DNA of 62,529 bases from an uncultured Eubacterium sp. (GCA_910577225.1 CAJTMV010000021.1:1-62529), one strand, 5' to 3'. Shown: positions 35,199 through 45,041, numbered from the stretch's first letter. Program-made: numbers and translations. The notes: generated by a model not told the origin, from the letters alone.

Positions 35199-35987
35199 AT
35201 GATAAAAAAAAGCCTGGAACGGGTTTATCTGGCACTGATCTTTTTATTTTTATATCTTCCGATCGCAGTGCTGGTTATCCTGTCCTTTAATAATTCAAAA
35301 TCCAGAGTATTCTGGGGCGGATTTACGCTGAAATGGTATCGTGAGCTGTTTGCCAGCAGCATGATTATGGATGCCTTTCGTACAACGATTGTCGTAACGC
35401 TGCTGGCGTCTGTGATCGCGACGCTGCTTGGAACCATGGCTGCGATCGGCATTCAGGCGATGAAAAAAAATCATCGTGCCATCATGCTTGGCGCGACCAA
35501 TATTCCTCTGCTCAATGCCGATATTGTGACGGGTATTTCCATGATGCTGATTTTCGTACGATTTACCAGTCTTGGCCTGCATACGGTACTGATTGCGCAT
35601 ATTACGTTTGATATTCCATATGTCATTTTAAACGTACTGCCAAAGCTGAACCAGACGAGCCGCTCTACTTATGAAGCGGCTCTGGACCTTGGCGCCAAGC
35701 CGGTTTATGCATTTTTTAAAATTATCTGGCCGCAGATCAGTCCGGGTGTGCTTTCCGGATTTTTGATGTCTGTCACAATGTCGTTAGACGATTTTAGCAT
35801 TACTTATTTTACAAAAGGCGCCGGTGTCAATACCCTTTCCACGATGATTTACACCGAGCTTCGAAAGGGAATTATCCCGCAGATGTATGCGCTGTCTACG
35901 ATTTTATTTTTAATCGCTTTTGCATTGCTGCTGGTAATCAATTTCCGTTCCAACCAGGCCGCAAAACAGGCCGAACAACGCATCTGA
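35199..35987 (+). CDS. potC: Spermidine/putrescine ABC permease PotC
   Basis: A 262-aa permease with six predicted helices. The EAA loop reads YEAALDLGAKPVYAFFKII, and LSSFDDF-like residues (MSLDDFSITYFTKG) follow. It forms the channel with PotB. It starts 77 bases after potB, with GAAAGGGAT before the ATG, and ends just before potD. Confidence 0.93.
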   Translation: MIKKSLERVYLALIFLFLYLPIAVLVILSFNNSKSRVFWGGFTLKWYRELFASSMIMDAFRTTIVVTLLASVIATLLGTMAAIGIQAMKKNHRAIMLGATNIPLLNADIVTGISMMLIFVRFTSLGLHTVLIAHITFDIPYVILNVLPKLNQTSRSTYEAALDLGAKPVYAFFKIIWPQISPGVLSGFLMSVTMSLDDFSITYFTKGAGVNTLSTMIYTELRKGIIPQMYALSTILFLIAFALLLVINFRSNQAAKQAEQRI

Positions 35988-36002
35988 AAGGAGAAACCTG
36001 CC

Positions 36003-37055
36003 ATGAAAAAACGGCTCTTTGCGCCGCTGCTTTTCATCTGTCTGGCAATTATGCTGACTGGATGCAGCGGGAAAGACGACCCGAATACCGTTACCATTTT
36101 AAACTATGGAAAATATTTCGAACCTGGCCTGTTAGATCAGTTTGAAGAAGAAACCGGTATTACAGTCAAATATGAAGAATACGAAAGTCCGGAAGAAATG
36201 TATGCAAAATACAAGGCTGGTTCTATCCGTTACGACGTGGCATGTACTTCCGATTATATTATCCAAAAGCTGATTCAGGAAGGCGAAACCGTCGAAATCG
36301 ACTTTGACAATATTCCGGAATTTGCCAATATCGACGAAAAATATCTGGAATACTGCAAAAATTTTGACGCGGAAAACCGTTATACGCTGCCTTACTTTTT
36401 CGGCACCGTGGGAATCCTGTATAATACGACGATGGTAGACCCTGCTGAAACAGATACCTGGAATGTCCTTTGGGATAAAAAATACTCCGGTCAGATTATA
36501 ATGGAAAACAGTGTTCGCGACACCTATATGGTGGCCCAGAAGCTGCTTGGCGTATCGTGCAATACGACTGACCGGGACGTTTTAGACCGGTCTTTAGATC
36601 TGCTGCTGGAGCAAAAGCCGCTGGTCTATTCGTATCTGAGCGACGAAACCGCCGACTGGATGGCGGCTGGCAATGCAGCTCTGGCAGAGGTCTATTCCGG
36701 CGAAGCTGCCTACGCGCAGAGTCTGAACAGCGACCTGGCTTTCAGCGTTCCAAAAGAAGGCTCAAACATGTGGGTAGACGCCTGGTTTATTCCAAAAACC
36801 TGCCGTCATAAAAAAAACGCGGAGCTGTTTTTAAACTATCTGTGCCGCGAAGACGTGGCAATGACAAACTTTGACTATGTATACTACGCTACTCCGAATA
36901 AAGCGGTATTCGATCAGCTGGATGAAGAAACGCAGCAGGACGAAACTATTTTTCCAGATGAGAAAACGCTTAATAACTGCGAATTTTTTCAGCCGTTAGA
37001 TGAGATTACCACGAACTATTATACCGAATTGTGGGAAGCGCTAAAAGCATATTAG
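36003..37055 (+). CDS. potD: Spermidine/putrescine-binding lipoprotein PotD
   Basis: A 350-aa extracellular binding protein. A signal peptide of about 20 residues ends in the lipobox LTGC, so it is tethered to the membrane. NYGKYFEPGLLDQFEEETG is typical for the family. The protein catches polyamines for PotABC and ends the operon, 15 bases after potC. AAAGGAG precedes its ATG. Confidence 0.93.
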   Translation: MKKRLFAPLLFICLAIMLTGCSGKDDPNTVTILNYGKYFEPGLLDQFEEETGITVKYEEYESPEEMYAKYKAGSIRYDVACTSDYIIQKLIQEGETVEIDFDNIPEFANIDEKYLEYCKNFDAENRYTLPYFFGTVGILYNTTMVDPAETDTWNVLWDKKYSGQIIMENSVRDTYMVAQKLLGVSCNTTDRDVLDRSLDLLLEQKPLVYSYLSDETADWMAAGNAALAEVYSGEAAYAQSLNSDLAFSVPKEGSNMWVDAWFIPKTCRHKKNAELFLNYLCREDVAMTNFDYVYYATPNKAVFDQLDEETQQDETIFPDEKTLNNCEFFQPLDEITTNYYTELWEALKAY

Positions 37056-37103
37056 ATTTTTTCGAAAAACTACTTGCATTTTTCTTTCAAACATGATACA
37101 GTT

Positions 37104-37147
37104 AATCCACGCAAATGTCATTCGACGGTTTCTGCGTGGATTTTCTT
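37104..37147 (+). terminator. Terminator of the pot operon
   Basis: AATCCACGCA and TGCGTGGATT form a perfect ten-pair stem followed by TTCTTTT, 49 bases after potD. Confidence 0.85.
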
Positions 37148-37328
37148 TTATTACAGCATATTTTCAAATACGACAATCTGCTCCTTCTCCATCTGTCGCT
37201 ATCTGCAGATAATCGATCACTGTCCGGATCATCGTGATACGGGAATCCATATCCAATCAGACAATTGCAGCCAGTTCCCATGCGTTTCAAACAACCATCC
37301 CTGTAGACTTTTCCTTTGGAGGTATTTT

Positions 37329-38234
37329 ATGAACTACGAACAATTTAAATCCGCCGTTATCACGCGGATAGAACAGCTGCTGGGCCCTGAAATATCCGTT
37401 CAGCTGCATACAATTCACAAAAACAACGGAATCAAACTGGACGGTCTTGTGATTACAGATAAAGCAAGCAATCTCTCGCCGACCATCTTTCTGGATTATT
37501 ATTATGAAAAGCAGGCCGTCTCTTTCGATATTGAGGCAATCTGTCGGGATATTCTGCTTACTTATGAAAAAAAACGCGCAAAAGAGCCCGTCAATATCGA
37601 TTTTTTTACCGACTATACCATTCTCCGCAGCCATATCTGCTATCGCGTCATTAATTACGAAAAAAATAAGGAACTGCTGGAAACAGTCCCTTATGTCCGT
37701 TATCTGGATCTTGCCATCGTATTCTACTGTCTGCTGAATATTTCCGAAACAGGCAGCGCCACCATTTTGATCCATACAAACCATCTGAAATTGTGGAACA
37801 TTACCGTAGAACAGTTATACGAGCAGGCATGCCGCACGACGCCGAATCTGCTGCCCTATGATTTTCGGAATATGACTTCTGTACTCGCTGAACTGCTTCC
37901 ATCGATGATCCCCGCAGATTCCGGCACACATAAGGTGTCTACTTTCTGCCCGATGTATGTATTGACAAATGCCAGCAAAATCTATGGCGCATGCTGCATG
38001 CTCTATCCCGGTCTGCTGGAGTCCATATCTGAAAAGCTAAACTATGATCTGCTGATTCTTCCGGTCAGCATACATGAAATCATCCTTCTTCCTGCCGTCA
38101 CCCGCGGCTATTACAAAGAGCTTGCTCCATTAGTATCTGAAATCAACCAGACAGAGCTTGCCGCAGACGAAGTGCTCAGCAATCATGTATATTATTATTC
38201 CAGAGCCAGTCAGTCTCTGAGCATCTGCGAATGA
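37329..38234 (+). CDS. DUF5688 family protein
   Basis: A 301-aa soluble protein of a family common in Lachnospiraceae. The N-terminus (VQLHTIHKNNGIKLDGLVI and SPTIFLDYYYEK) and the middle KNKELLETVPYVRYLDLAIV carry the family pattern. No catalytic motif is evident. The ATG at 37329 follows GGAGG; the open frame back to 37074 has no start signal. The family often occurs in multiple copies, its function unknown. Confidence 0.78.
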   Translation: MNYEQFKSAVITRIEQLLGPEISVQLHTIHKNNGIKLDGLVITDKASNLSPTIFLDYYYEKQAVSFDIEAICRDILLTYEKKRAKEPVNIDFFTDYTILRSHICYRVINYEKNKELLETVPYVRYLDLAIVFYCLLNISETGSATILIHTNHLKLWNITVEQLYEQACRTTPNLLPYDFRNMTSVLAELLPSMIPADSGTHKVSTFCPMYVLTNASKIYGACCMLYPGLLESISEKLNYDLLILPVSIHEIILLPAVTRGYYKELAPLVSEINQTELAADEVLSNHVYYYSRASQSLSICE

Positions 38235-38298
38235 CAGACTCCGGAGCCATCCGTCTGTTCCCATTGACGGTGTATATCTGTCTTTGCGCATCTGCGAA

Positions 38299-39738
38299 TT
38301 ATAACCTGTCGTAAATTTTTTCATATTCGCTGGCTGAGTGATTCCATGAGAAATCCTGCTGCATGCCCCTTTGCGCAATGTCGTCCCAGTCCTGTCTGTG
38401 ATTATAATACACATCCATCGCATAGTAGAGCGCGGAAAGCATTTCCCTTGCGTTAAAATTACAGAAGCTAAAACCGGTGCCTGTCTGATCGTAACGATTA
38501 TACGCTTCTACTGTGTCTTTCAGTCCTCCTGTTTCACGCACGATCGGAACCGTTCCATAACGCATGCTGATCAGCTGACTAAGTCCGCACGGTTCAAACA
38601 GGGAAGGCATTAAAAATGCATCGCAGGAAGCATAGATTCTATGTGCCAGTTCCTCGGAATAGCAGATGTTTGCAGACAATTTTTTTTCATATTTCCACGC
38701 ATAATGGCGGAACATATTTTCATAATCCGTCTGACCCGTTCCAAGCACTGCGATCTGAATGCGCGCGTCTGCAAGCAGTTCGTCCAGAACAGAAGCGATC
38801 AGATCCATCCCTTTTTGATTCGTCAGACGCGTAACGATTCCAAGCATCATCGTTCCGTCATCTTCCTCAAATCCAAGATGCTGCTGCAGTTTGCGCTTGT
38901 TTACACGTTTGCCTTCCGTCATATCGTCCAAGCCATACTGTTCCCAGATATATGCGTCTGTCTGCGGATTAAACGCCTCGTAATCAAGACCGTTGATAAT
39001 CCCGTATAAGTCTCTGTGTCTGGCCCGCATCAGACCGTCCAGACCTTCGCCTCCGCCAGGCGTGGTAATTTCATAAGCATAAGTCCTGCTTACCGTTGTG
39101 ACAATATCTGCATATACAACGCCGCCCTTTAAATAATTGGCTTCGCCATAAGATTCCAGCTTGTCTGCCGTAAATAAATGCTCTCCAAGGCCTGTAATAT
39201 CCTTGACCGCCTGCATAATCCAGCGTCCCTGATACTGCAGATTATGAATCGTAAAGATGGTACGTATTCCCTGATAAAATTCGTCTTTCTGGTATTCGTT
39301 TTTCAGATATACCGGAATCAGGCCGGTCTGCCAGTCATGGCAATGCAGAATATCCGGTTTAAAATCGATAACCGGCAGCGCTTCAAGAACTGCTTTCGAA
39401 AAATAAGCAAATTTCTCTACATCTTCATAAATGTTGTTATAAGGCTTGTTCCCTGCAAAATAATATTCATTATCAATAAAATAGTAAGTGATTCCCTCCA
39501 TTTTTGTTTCAAGTACGCCTACATACTGACTCCTCCAGCTGAGTCTGACATAAAAGCGGGAGTGAAAACGCATCTGCGTTTTCCATTCCTCCTTCATGCA
39601 GACATATTTCGGCAGAATAATGCGTACATCATATTTTGAGCGGTCAAAATACTGCGGCAGCGAACCTGCTACATCCGCAAGCCCCCCTGTTTTAATAAAC
39701 GGCACTGCCTCAGATGTTACAAATAATACTTTTTTCAT
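38299..39738 (-). CDS. glgA: Glycogen synthase (ADP-glucose type)
   Basis: A 479-aa GT5 enzyme that adds glucose from ADP-glucose to alpha-1,4-glucan. The KTGGLADVAGSLP motif (16-28) binds ADP-glucose, and the C-terminal SLFEPCGLSQLISM and RETGGLKDTV blocks complete the active site. Length is normal. It stands alone here: glgC, glgD and the branching enzyme are not in the window. GGAGG stands before the ATG. Confidence 0.95.
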   Translation of the reverse strand: MKKVLFVTSEAVPFIKTGGLADVAGSLPQYFDRSKYDVRIILPKYVCMKEEWKTQMRFHSRFYVRLSWRSQYVGVLETKMEGITYYFIDNEYYFAGNKPYNNIYEDVEKFAYFSKAVLEALPVIDFKPDILHCHDWQTGLIPVYLKNEYQKDEFYQGIRTIFTIHNLQYQGRWIMQAVKDITGLGEHLFTADKLESYGEANYLKGGVVYADIVTTVSRTYAYEITTPGGGEGLDGLMRARHRDLYGIINGLDYEAFNPQTDAYIWEQYGLDDMTEGKRVNKRKLQQHLGFEEDDGTMMLGIVTRLTNQKGMDLIASVLDELLADARIQIAVLGTGQTDYENMFRHYAWKYEKKLSANICYSEELAHRIYASCDAFLMPSLFEPCGLSQLISMRYGTVPIVRETGGLKDTVEAYNRYDQTGTGFSFCNFNAREMLSALYYAMDVYYNHRQDWDDIAQRGMQQDFSWNHSASEYEKIYDRL

Positions 39739-39790
39739 GAAAATTCCTCCGAAATGTATAATGTCATCATGTCTTTACAGACATTATACT

Positions 39791-40588
39791 CTATTTCGAA
39801 CGGTATTCCAACCTAATTTTATCTGCAATCAATGCAATAAATTCAGAATTTGTCGGTTTTCCTTTTCCATTGTTAATCGTATAACCAAACAGTTCGTCTA
39901 TCGTATCCATTTTCCCTCTGGACCATGCCACTTCGATCGCATGGCGGATCGCGCGCTCGACTCTGCTTGGCGTTGTCTGATATTGTTTTGCAATGGTCGG
40001 GTATAATATCTTTGTGATAGAGTTAAGCATTTCGATATCGTTCACTGACATCATAATCGCCTCACGCAGATACTGATATCCCTTGATATGTGCAGGAACG
40101 CCGATTTCGTGGATAATATTTGTAACATCTGCCTCCAGATCTCTCTCCACCGGTTCCTGATATTTTTCATATGCATTGACTTTCCTTGGTTCATTCACTC
40201 TCCTGATACTACGATCACGGATGAGTTTTATCTGATTGATTACCATTTCATTGTCGAAAGGTTTCATAATATAATAATCCGCACCCAGACTGAATGCATC
40301 TTCTGTAATCTTCTCCTGTCCAATCGCACTGATAACAATAAATGCCGGATGTTTCTTTATGGAACGGTCGTTATTAATCTTTGTCAGTACACCGAGTCCG
40401 TCCAGTTTTGGCATTACTATGTCTAACAGCACAATATCCGGTTCTTTTGTCCTTATCATCTCACAGGCTTCCACACCATCTTTCGCTATTCCTACAACAT
40501 TCAGTTCCTTGTCACTTTTAACAATATCCCCTAAAAGCTGTACCATCTTTTCATTATCATCTGCGATTGCTACATTTAATTGAGCCAT
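39791..40588 (-). CDS. spo0A: Sporulation master regulator Spo0A
   Basis: A 265-aa response regulator. The receiver domain (1-125) has the acidic pair ADDNEK, the phosphorylated aspartate in DIVLLDIVMPK (D55 region) and IMKPF; the C-terminal DNA-binding domain (145-265) has the recognition helix of PSRVERAIRHAIEVAWSRG. Phosphorylated Spo0A starts endospore formation. spoIVB, which normally precedes it in clostridia, is absent here; the upstream neighbour is the divergent topB. AGGAGG lies before the start. Confidence 0.97.
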   Translation of the reverse strand: MAQLNVAIADDNEKMVQLLGDIVKSDKELNVVGIAKDGVEACEMIRTKEPDIVLLDIVMPKLDGLGVLTKINNDRSIKKHPAFIVISAIGQEKITEDAFSLGADYYIMKPFDNEMVINQIKLIRDRSIRRVNEPRKVNAYEKYQEPVERDLEADVTNIIHEIGVPAHIKGYQYLREAIMMSVNDIEMLNSITKILYPTIAKQYQTTPSRVERAIRHAIEVAWSRGKMDTIDELFGYTINNGKGKPTNSEFIALIADKIRLEYRSK

Positions 40589-40697
40589 TGGTTTTAACCT
40601 CCTAATTTCGTCAGTAATTTTGTGAAAACTACAGAATTTTGGAAAAAGGCAGATTTATCCTGTTCCCCTATCATAAAGAAACAGTTTCAACGAAAAT

Positions 40698-40714
40698 TGT
40701 CGAAACGTGTCGAC
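40698..40714. promoter_or_regulatory. Candidate 0A boxes upstream of spo0A
   Basis: TGTCGAA (40698-40704) and TGTCGAC (40708-40714) lie ten bases apart, about 110 bases before the spo0A start. The first matches the Spo0A consensus core exactly. Autoregulation by Spo0A is known in Bacillus and makes sense here. Confidence 0.6.
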
Positions 40715-40879
40715 AGTTCTGTATTTTTGTAATAGTCCGTAACTTTTCTGTAATTTTCACGTCCCTGGTATTTTTATCTACCTGTATTATGGCCCAAAAC
40801 ACGATTCCTTGTATATCATCAAACTATTTGTGTTTTTATAATTTAAAATTAAAATCTGACATGGTCCGGCATATGCAAA

Positions 40880-40918
40880 AAGGCATATGAAACGACTGCG
40901 TTTCATACGCCTTAACGC
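40880..40918 (-). terminator. Intrinsic terminator-like hairpin without an upstream gene
   Basis: AAGGCATATGAAACG and CGTTTCATACGCCTT form a 15-pair stem with one mismatch and a four-base loop; the minus strand then gives TTTTT. The only sequence that could be terminated is 40919-41068, which carries no gene of normal size, so it may end a short RNA or block antisense transcription into spo0A. Confidence 0.5.
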
Positions 40919-41068
40919 TGCTCCTTCTATTCCTGTCCGCCCTTGTACCGCTTACGAAAGAAGGATCTGTAAATTTTTATTCTATTTTTCCGCCCTCCAT
41001 GTTATACTGGCTGTAACAGTCTCTCATAAAAAGCGGCTTATAAATTAGGAAAGAGTGGTAAATCACAT

Positions 41069-43306
41069 ATGAAATCATTAGTAATCGCAGAAAAACCAAG
41101 CGTAGGCCGGGATATTGCCAGGGTACTCGGATGCTCCAGCGGCGGGAACGGCTTTCTGGAGGGCAGAGATTATGTCGTAACGTGGGCACTCGGACATCTC
41201 GTAGAACTTTCCGATCCTGAAAGCTATGGCGAACAGTGGAAAACATGGAAAATGGAAACGCTGCCCATGCTGCCAGAAAAACTGGAGATACAGGTGATTC
41301 CAAAAACAAGGAAACAATATCAGACCGTAAAGTCTCAAATGTGCCGCAAAGATGTAAATACAATTATTATTGCAACCGATGCCGGACGGGAAGGCGAGCT
41401 GGTCGCCCGCTGGATTATCCAAAAATCCGGTGTCAGAAAGCCACTGAAGCGGCTCTGGATTTCTTCCGTCACAGACCGTGCCATCCGCCAGGGATTTGAC
41501 CATTTAAAAGATGCAAAAGAATATGAAAAGCTGTATGAAGCTGCCGTGGCAAGGGCTGAAGCCGACTGGCTGGTCGGCCTGAACGCTACCAGGGCACTGA
41601 CCGTAAAACACAACGCACAGCTGGCCTGCGGCAGGGTGCAGACGCCGACGCTTGCCATTATCGCCCAGCGTGAAGCCCAGATCCGTTCATTTGAACCCAA
41701 AACATACTATCATTTAATATTCAGGGCAGACGGCATATTCTGGAACTGGAAATCCAAAGAAAACAGCGCCTGCACTTTTTCAGAAAAAACGATCCGCCAG
41801 ATTCAGGAAAAAGTCACAAACAGCACCGGAACCATAACAGAAATCCGAAAGAAGCTGCACAAAACCTACGCGCCGCAGCTGTATGACCTCACAAGCCTGC
41901 AGCAGCATGCAAACCAGCTGTTCGGCTTTTCCGCAAAACAGACGCTGGATTATATGCAGCGCCTTTACGAACGGCACAAAGCAGTGACCTATCCAAGAAC
42001 CGATTCCAGATATCTGACCGAAGATATTGTCGAAACTCTGCCCGACCGTATCCGCGCATGCCGCGTGGGCAGCTACAGCCGAATCTGCAGCCAGCTTTTA
42101 AAAGCTCCGGTCAAAGGAAACAGGTCTTTTGTAGATGATAAAAAAGTGTCCGACCATCATGCGATTATCCCGACCGAACAGGGCATCCGTCTTAGCGACC
42201 TGGAATATGGCGAACGCAGAATCTACGAGCTGGTCATCTCCCGCTTCCTTGCCGTCCTGCTGCCTCCATGCGAATACGAGCAGACTGAAATTTTAGTATC
42301 CTGTAAGGGAGAGCTTTTTACCGCAAAAGGGACATCCATCCGAAAGCCGGGCTGGCAGGAAATCCGCCAGATTCAGAAAGAATCCGGCGTACTGTCCGAC
42401 GAACCGGCGCCGGAAGATGCATACGACGATAGCAATGACTTAAATACCGGTGCGAACAGTCCTGTCCAGGAAAATCTGCCTGAATTTGTCAAAGGCCAGG
42501 ATATACTTTTTACCGAAGGAAACATCCGCACAGGACAGACAAAACCGCCCCTTCCGTTTACAGAAGCCACACTGCTCGCAGCTATGGAAAATCCTGCATC
42601 GTACATGGACAGCCAGGACCAGTCCCTGAAAAAGACGCTTGGTGAAACAGGCGGACTTGGAACCGTGGCTACACGCGCAGACATTATTGAGAAATTGTTC
42701 GGCAGCTTTATGATCGAAAAAAGAGACAAATATATCCATCTGACTTCCAAAGGCAGACAGATATTAGAACTGGCGCCAGCCGGTCTGACTTCTCCTGAGC
42801 TGACCGCACAGTGGGAACAGCAGCTGGCAGACATATCCAAAGGCAGAGCGCGCAAAAAAGATTTTGAAGCCAGAATCAGAAATTATACCGTAGAAATCGT
42901 ACAGGATATTGCCGCCTCTTCCAAAACCTACCGTCATGACAACCTGACCCGTAAAAAATGCCCTTCCTGCGGAAAGCTGATGCTGGAAGTAAACCATAAA
43001 AACGGACGCATGCTGGTATGTCAGGACCGGGCATGCGGTTATCGCAAAACACTGGCCCGGATTACAAACGCCCGCTGCCCGCAGTGTCACAAAAAAATGG
43101 AACTGTCCGGCGAAGGCGAAAACCAGCGCTTTACCTGTGTATGCGGCTACCGTGAAAAATTGTCCGCTTTTGAAAAACGCAAAAAAGAAAGCGGAGGCGG
43201 CGTATCCAAAAAAGACATGTCTAAATATATGCATAAAATAAAAAAAGAAGCAGATGCGCCTCTTAATCATGCGTTTGCGGATGCGTTTGCAAAGCTGAAT
43301 CTTTAA
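41069..43306 (+). CDS. topB: DNA topoisomerase III with zinc-finger C-terminus
   Basis: A 745-aa type IA topoisomerase. Toprim motifs IAEKPSVGRDIARVLG and IATDAGREGELVAR, the catalytic tyrosine in VTYPRTDSRY (Y308), and ETGGLGTVATRADIIEKL are intact. The C-terminus (about 635-700) holds two zinc ribbons (CPSCGKLMLEVN... CQDRACGY, and CPQCHKKM... CVCGY) that bind single-stranded DNA. It is the longer of two TopB paralogues in the window and corresponds to the form often found on plasmids and conjugative elements. GGAAAGAGTGG precedes the ATG. Confidence 0.94.
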   Translation: MKSLVIAEKPSVGRDIARVLGCSSGGNGFLEGRDYVVTWALGHLVELSDPESYGEQWKTWKMETLPMLPEKLEIQVIPKTRKQYQTVKSQMCRKDVNTIIIATDAGREGELVARWIIQKSGVRKPLKRLWISSVTDRAIRQGFDHLKDAKEYEKLYEAAVARAEADWLVGLNATRALTVKHNAQLACGRVQTPTLAIIAQREAQIRSFEPKTYYHLIFRADGIFWNWKSKENSACTFSEKTIRQIQEKVTNSTGTITEIRKKLHKTYAPQLYDLTSLQQHANQLFGFSAKQTLDYMQRLYERHKAVTYPRTDSRYLTEDIVETLPDRIRACRVGSYSRICSQLLKAPVKGNRSFVDDKKVSDHHAIIPTEQGIRLSDLEYGERRIYELVISRFLAVLLPPCEYEQTEILVSCKGELFTAKGTSIRKPGWQEIRQIQKESGVLSDEPAPEDAYDDSNDLNTGANSPVQENLPEFVKGQDILFTEGNIRTGQTKPPLPFTEATLLAAMENPASYMDSQDQSLKKTLGETGGLGTVATRADIIEKLFGSFMIEKRDKYIHLTSKGRQILELAPAGLTSPELTAQWEQQLADISKGRARKKDFEARIRNYTVEIVQDIAASSKTYRHDNLTRKKCPSCGKLMLEVNHKNGRMLVCQDRACGYRKTLARITNARCPQCHKKMELSGEGENQRFTCVCGYREKLSAFEKRKKESGGGVSKKDMSKYMHKIKKEADAPLNHAFADAFAKLNL

Positions 43307-43432
43307 TGTACGCCTGCTTTCCTACAAAAATCTGTTTAGATAGACATCGCCTGCGGCAGCTGCGCCCGGCACTCTCAAAGAATCAGCCGGCACAGCCGCC
43401 ACAGGTCATTTACATACGTTTTCTAAAGGTTA

Positions 43433-43624
43433 CTATTCTTTGATAACATCAATATCCGTCATATTGACGCCTGCTACATTCAGAATGTCCTTCAAAGACA
43501 AATAATCTGCTTTTAATTCAGAATACGTTCTTGCAGCATTTTCTTCTTTTGCAACTATCATACATCTTTGCACCCTTTGAAACTGCCAAATTGCATCTCT
43601 TACAATTTCAGTACCATTTGGCAT
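43433..43624 (-). CDS. Small protein (63 aa), unknown
   Basis: A 63-residue acidic helical protein (NGTEIVRDAIWQFQRVQRC, YSELKADYLSLKDILNVAGV). GGTGGGAAT precedes the ATG at 43624; the upstream frame has no better signal. No family is recognised. It ends on the same strand as the phosphoesterase-rubrerythrin fusion but has its own start region. Confidence 0.55.
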   Translation of the reverse strand: MPNGTEIVRDAIWQFQRVQRCMIVAKEENAARTYSELKADYLSLKDILNVAGVNMTDIDVIKE

Positions 43625-43709
43625 ATTCCCACCTGCTTTCCTACGTATTGTCTGCATCATTTATCCTGCATGTTTCCATTTCTGTAAACAAGCTGTCTGT
43701 TTCTTTTAA

Positions 43710-44972
43710 TTATTTTATTTCATATACTTCATACTGATGTTTCGGCCCGCCGCAGACCGGACAACGGTCCGCTGCAGACGCACTGGTCATTACATAGCCG
43801 CAAATCGGGCAGACGTACACGGCATCTTCTGCGAACGTCTCCATATCCGCCGCTTTTGTTAAAAGAGCCGCATGCTCTTTCTCTGCTGCAGACGCTGCCG
43901 AGAACGCCTGTTCTGCCAGCGGATAACGATGTTCTTTTGCATAATCCCCGAGCATCTGATACATTTTCTCGTATTCGAATTTCTCTCCCGGAATAAAAGA
44001 TGGTACTGATTCCAAAAAAGCTGCCGGACGTTCCAGCACCGAATAAAAGTTGCGTGCATGATAATACTCTGATGCCGCAAGCGCCTGAAAGAGATTTGCA
44101 ATCTGATCCATCCCTCTTCGCTTTGCACGTTCTGCAAACATCAGATATTTCAGATGCGCCATCAGCTCCCCCTGAACGGTTTCCTGCAGCTTCTGATTTA
44201 ATATCCCGTCCCTGCGCTCACGACTGTAGCAATCTTCCGGCAGATTCGCGATCCGATACCCCAGCTGCCCGTTTTTTTCATAAAAATGCACTACATGATG
44301 TTCCACGTCGCTGGAGCGGATTTCCTTAGACACATCCTCGATCATCGCGCCTCCGCCGCCGGTACAGATCAGCGGAATTCCGTCGACCTGATCTTCAAAC
44401 CGGGAATGCACATGACCGCAGACCAGATATTTCACTTTTTCCTTCCATGGCTCATAGGCTCTTTGCAGTCTCGAAAATTCCTCCTCAGACACACAATTTA
44501 AAATAAAATGATTCGGAACCGGAATATGAAACGCCACAATGACCTGCTGCACTTCTTCCATGGAAAGAACCTCTGACAGGATCTTAAGTCCTTCTTCTTC
44601 AAACGTACGCGCAGCGTTATCAAGAACGACTACTGCAAATCGCTCGCATAACAGCGCATAATTTTTCAGACCGAAATATTCTGTATACGCTCCTGTATCA
44701 TGGTTTCCTCTCAGCGTATAGATATCATTTTGAGCCAGAACCCCGGTCATTTGCCTTATCAGCTCATAATAATGTCTGGTTCCGGCCGGAACCAGATCTC
44801 CAACGATCAGCGTCAGATCGTCCATACCTGTTTCTTCCAGGGCGCCGGCATATACTTTCATATTATAAGTACCCAGACCTTCGCACCCCGGGTCGCCAAT
44901 AATACCGATCGAATGCACGTTGTTTAAACGTATGACCGGTTCATTTACCTGTTTCATTTTTTGACTGTTCAT
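43710..44972 (-). CDS. Metallophosphoesterase-rubrerythrin-rubredoxin fusion protein
   Basis: A 420-aa protein in three parts. Residues 20-240 are a calcineurin-like metallophosphoesterase with GDL (58-60), GNHD (89-92), AFHIP (148-151) and GHVH (186-189); the first motif, usually DxH, reads DPG at 27-29, so one metal ligand is missing or replaced. Residues 258-375 are a rubrerythrin diiron four-helix domain with E269, E302xxH305 and E364xxH367. Residues 388-407 are a rubredoxin-like ribbon (CPICGYV, CPVCGGP). Rubrerythrins reduce peroxide in anaerobes, which suggests a phosphoesterase regulated or supported by redox chemistry. Start at 44972 after GAGGG. No close relative with this domain order comes to mind. 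Confidence 0.85.
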   Translation of the reverse strand: MNSQKMKQVNEPVIRLNNVHSIGIIGDPGCEGLGTYNMKVYAGALEETGMDDLTLIVGDLVPAGTRHYYELIRQMTGVLAQNDIYTLRGNHDTGAYTEYFGLKNYALLCERFAVVVLDNAARTFEEEGLKILSEVLSMEEVQQVIVAFHIPVPNHFILNCVSEEEFSRLQRAYEPWKEKVKYLVCGHVHSRFEDQVDGIPLICTGGGGAMIEDVSKEIRSSDVEHHVVHFYEKNGQLGYRIANLPEDCYSRERRDGILNQKLQETVQGELMAHLKYLMFAERAKRRGMDQIANLFQALAASEYYHARNFYSVLERPAAFLESVPSFIPGEKFEYEKMYQMLGDYAKEHRYPLAEQAFSAASAAEKEHAALLTKAADMETFAEDAVYVCPICGYVMTSASAADRCPVCGGPKHQYEVYEIK

Positions 44973-45041
44973 AGGAATTCCCTCATTTTCATTGAAATCA
45001 CCAGACCGTGTGTTCGTTATTTTCTTAGCTGCAGACACATG

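Larger units (their letters stand above)
40589..41068. other. Divergent intergenic region of spo0A and topB
   Basis: About 480 bases hold the control region of spo0A and the leader of the second topB. The paired 0A boxes and the hairpin at 40880-40913 are listed separately. No ORF of substance or known RNA family was found. Confidence 0.5.

Noticed and set aside
38221..38299. 12-base direct repeat GCATCTGCGAAT on both sides of a 55-bp spacer between the DUF5688 gene and glgA
   Set aside because: Too short and without inverted ends or other element features; likely a small local duplication.
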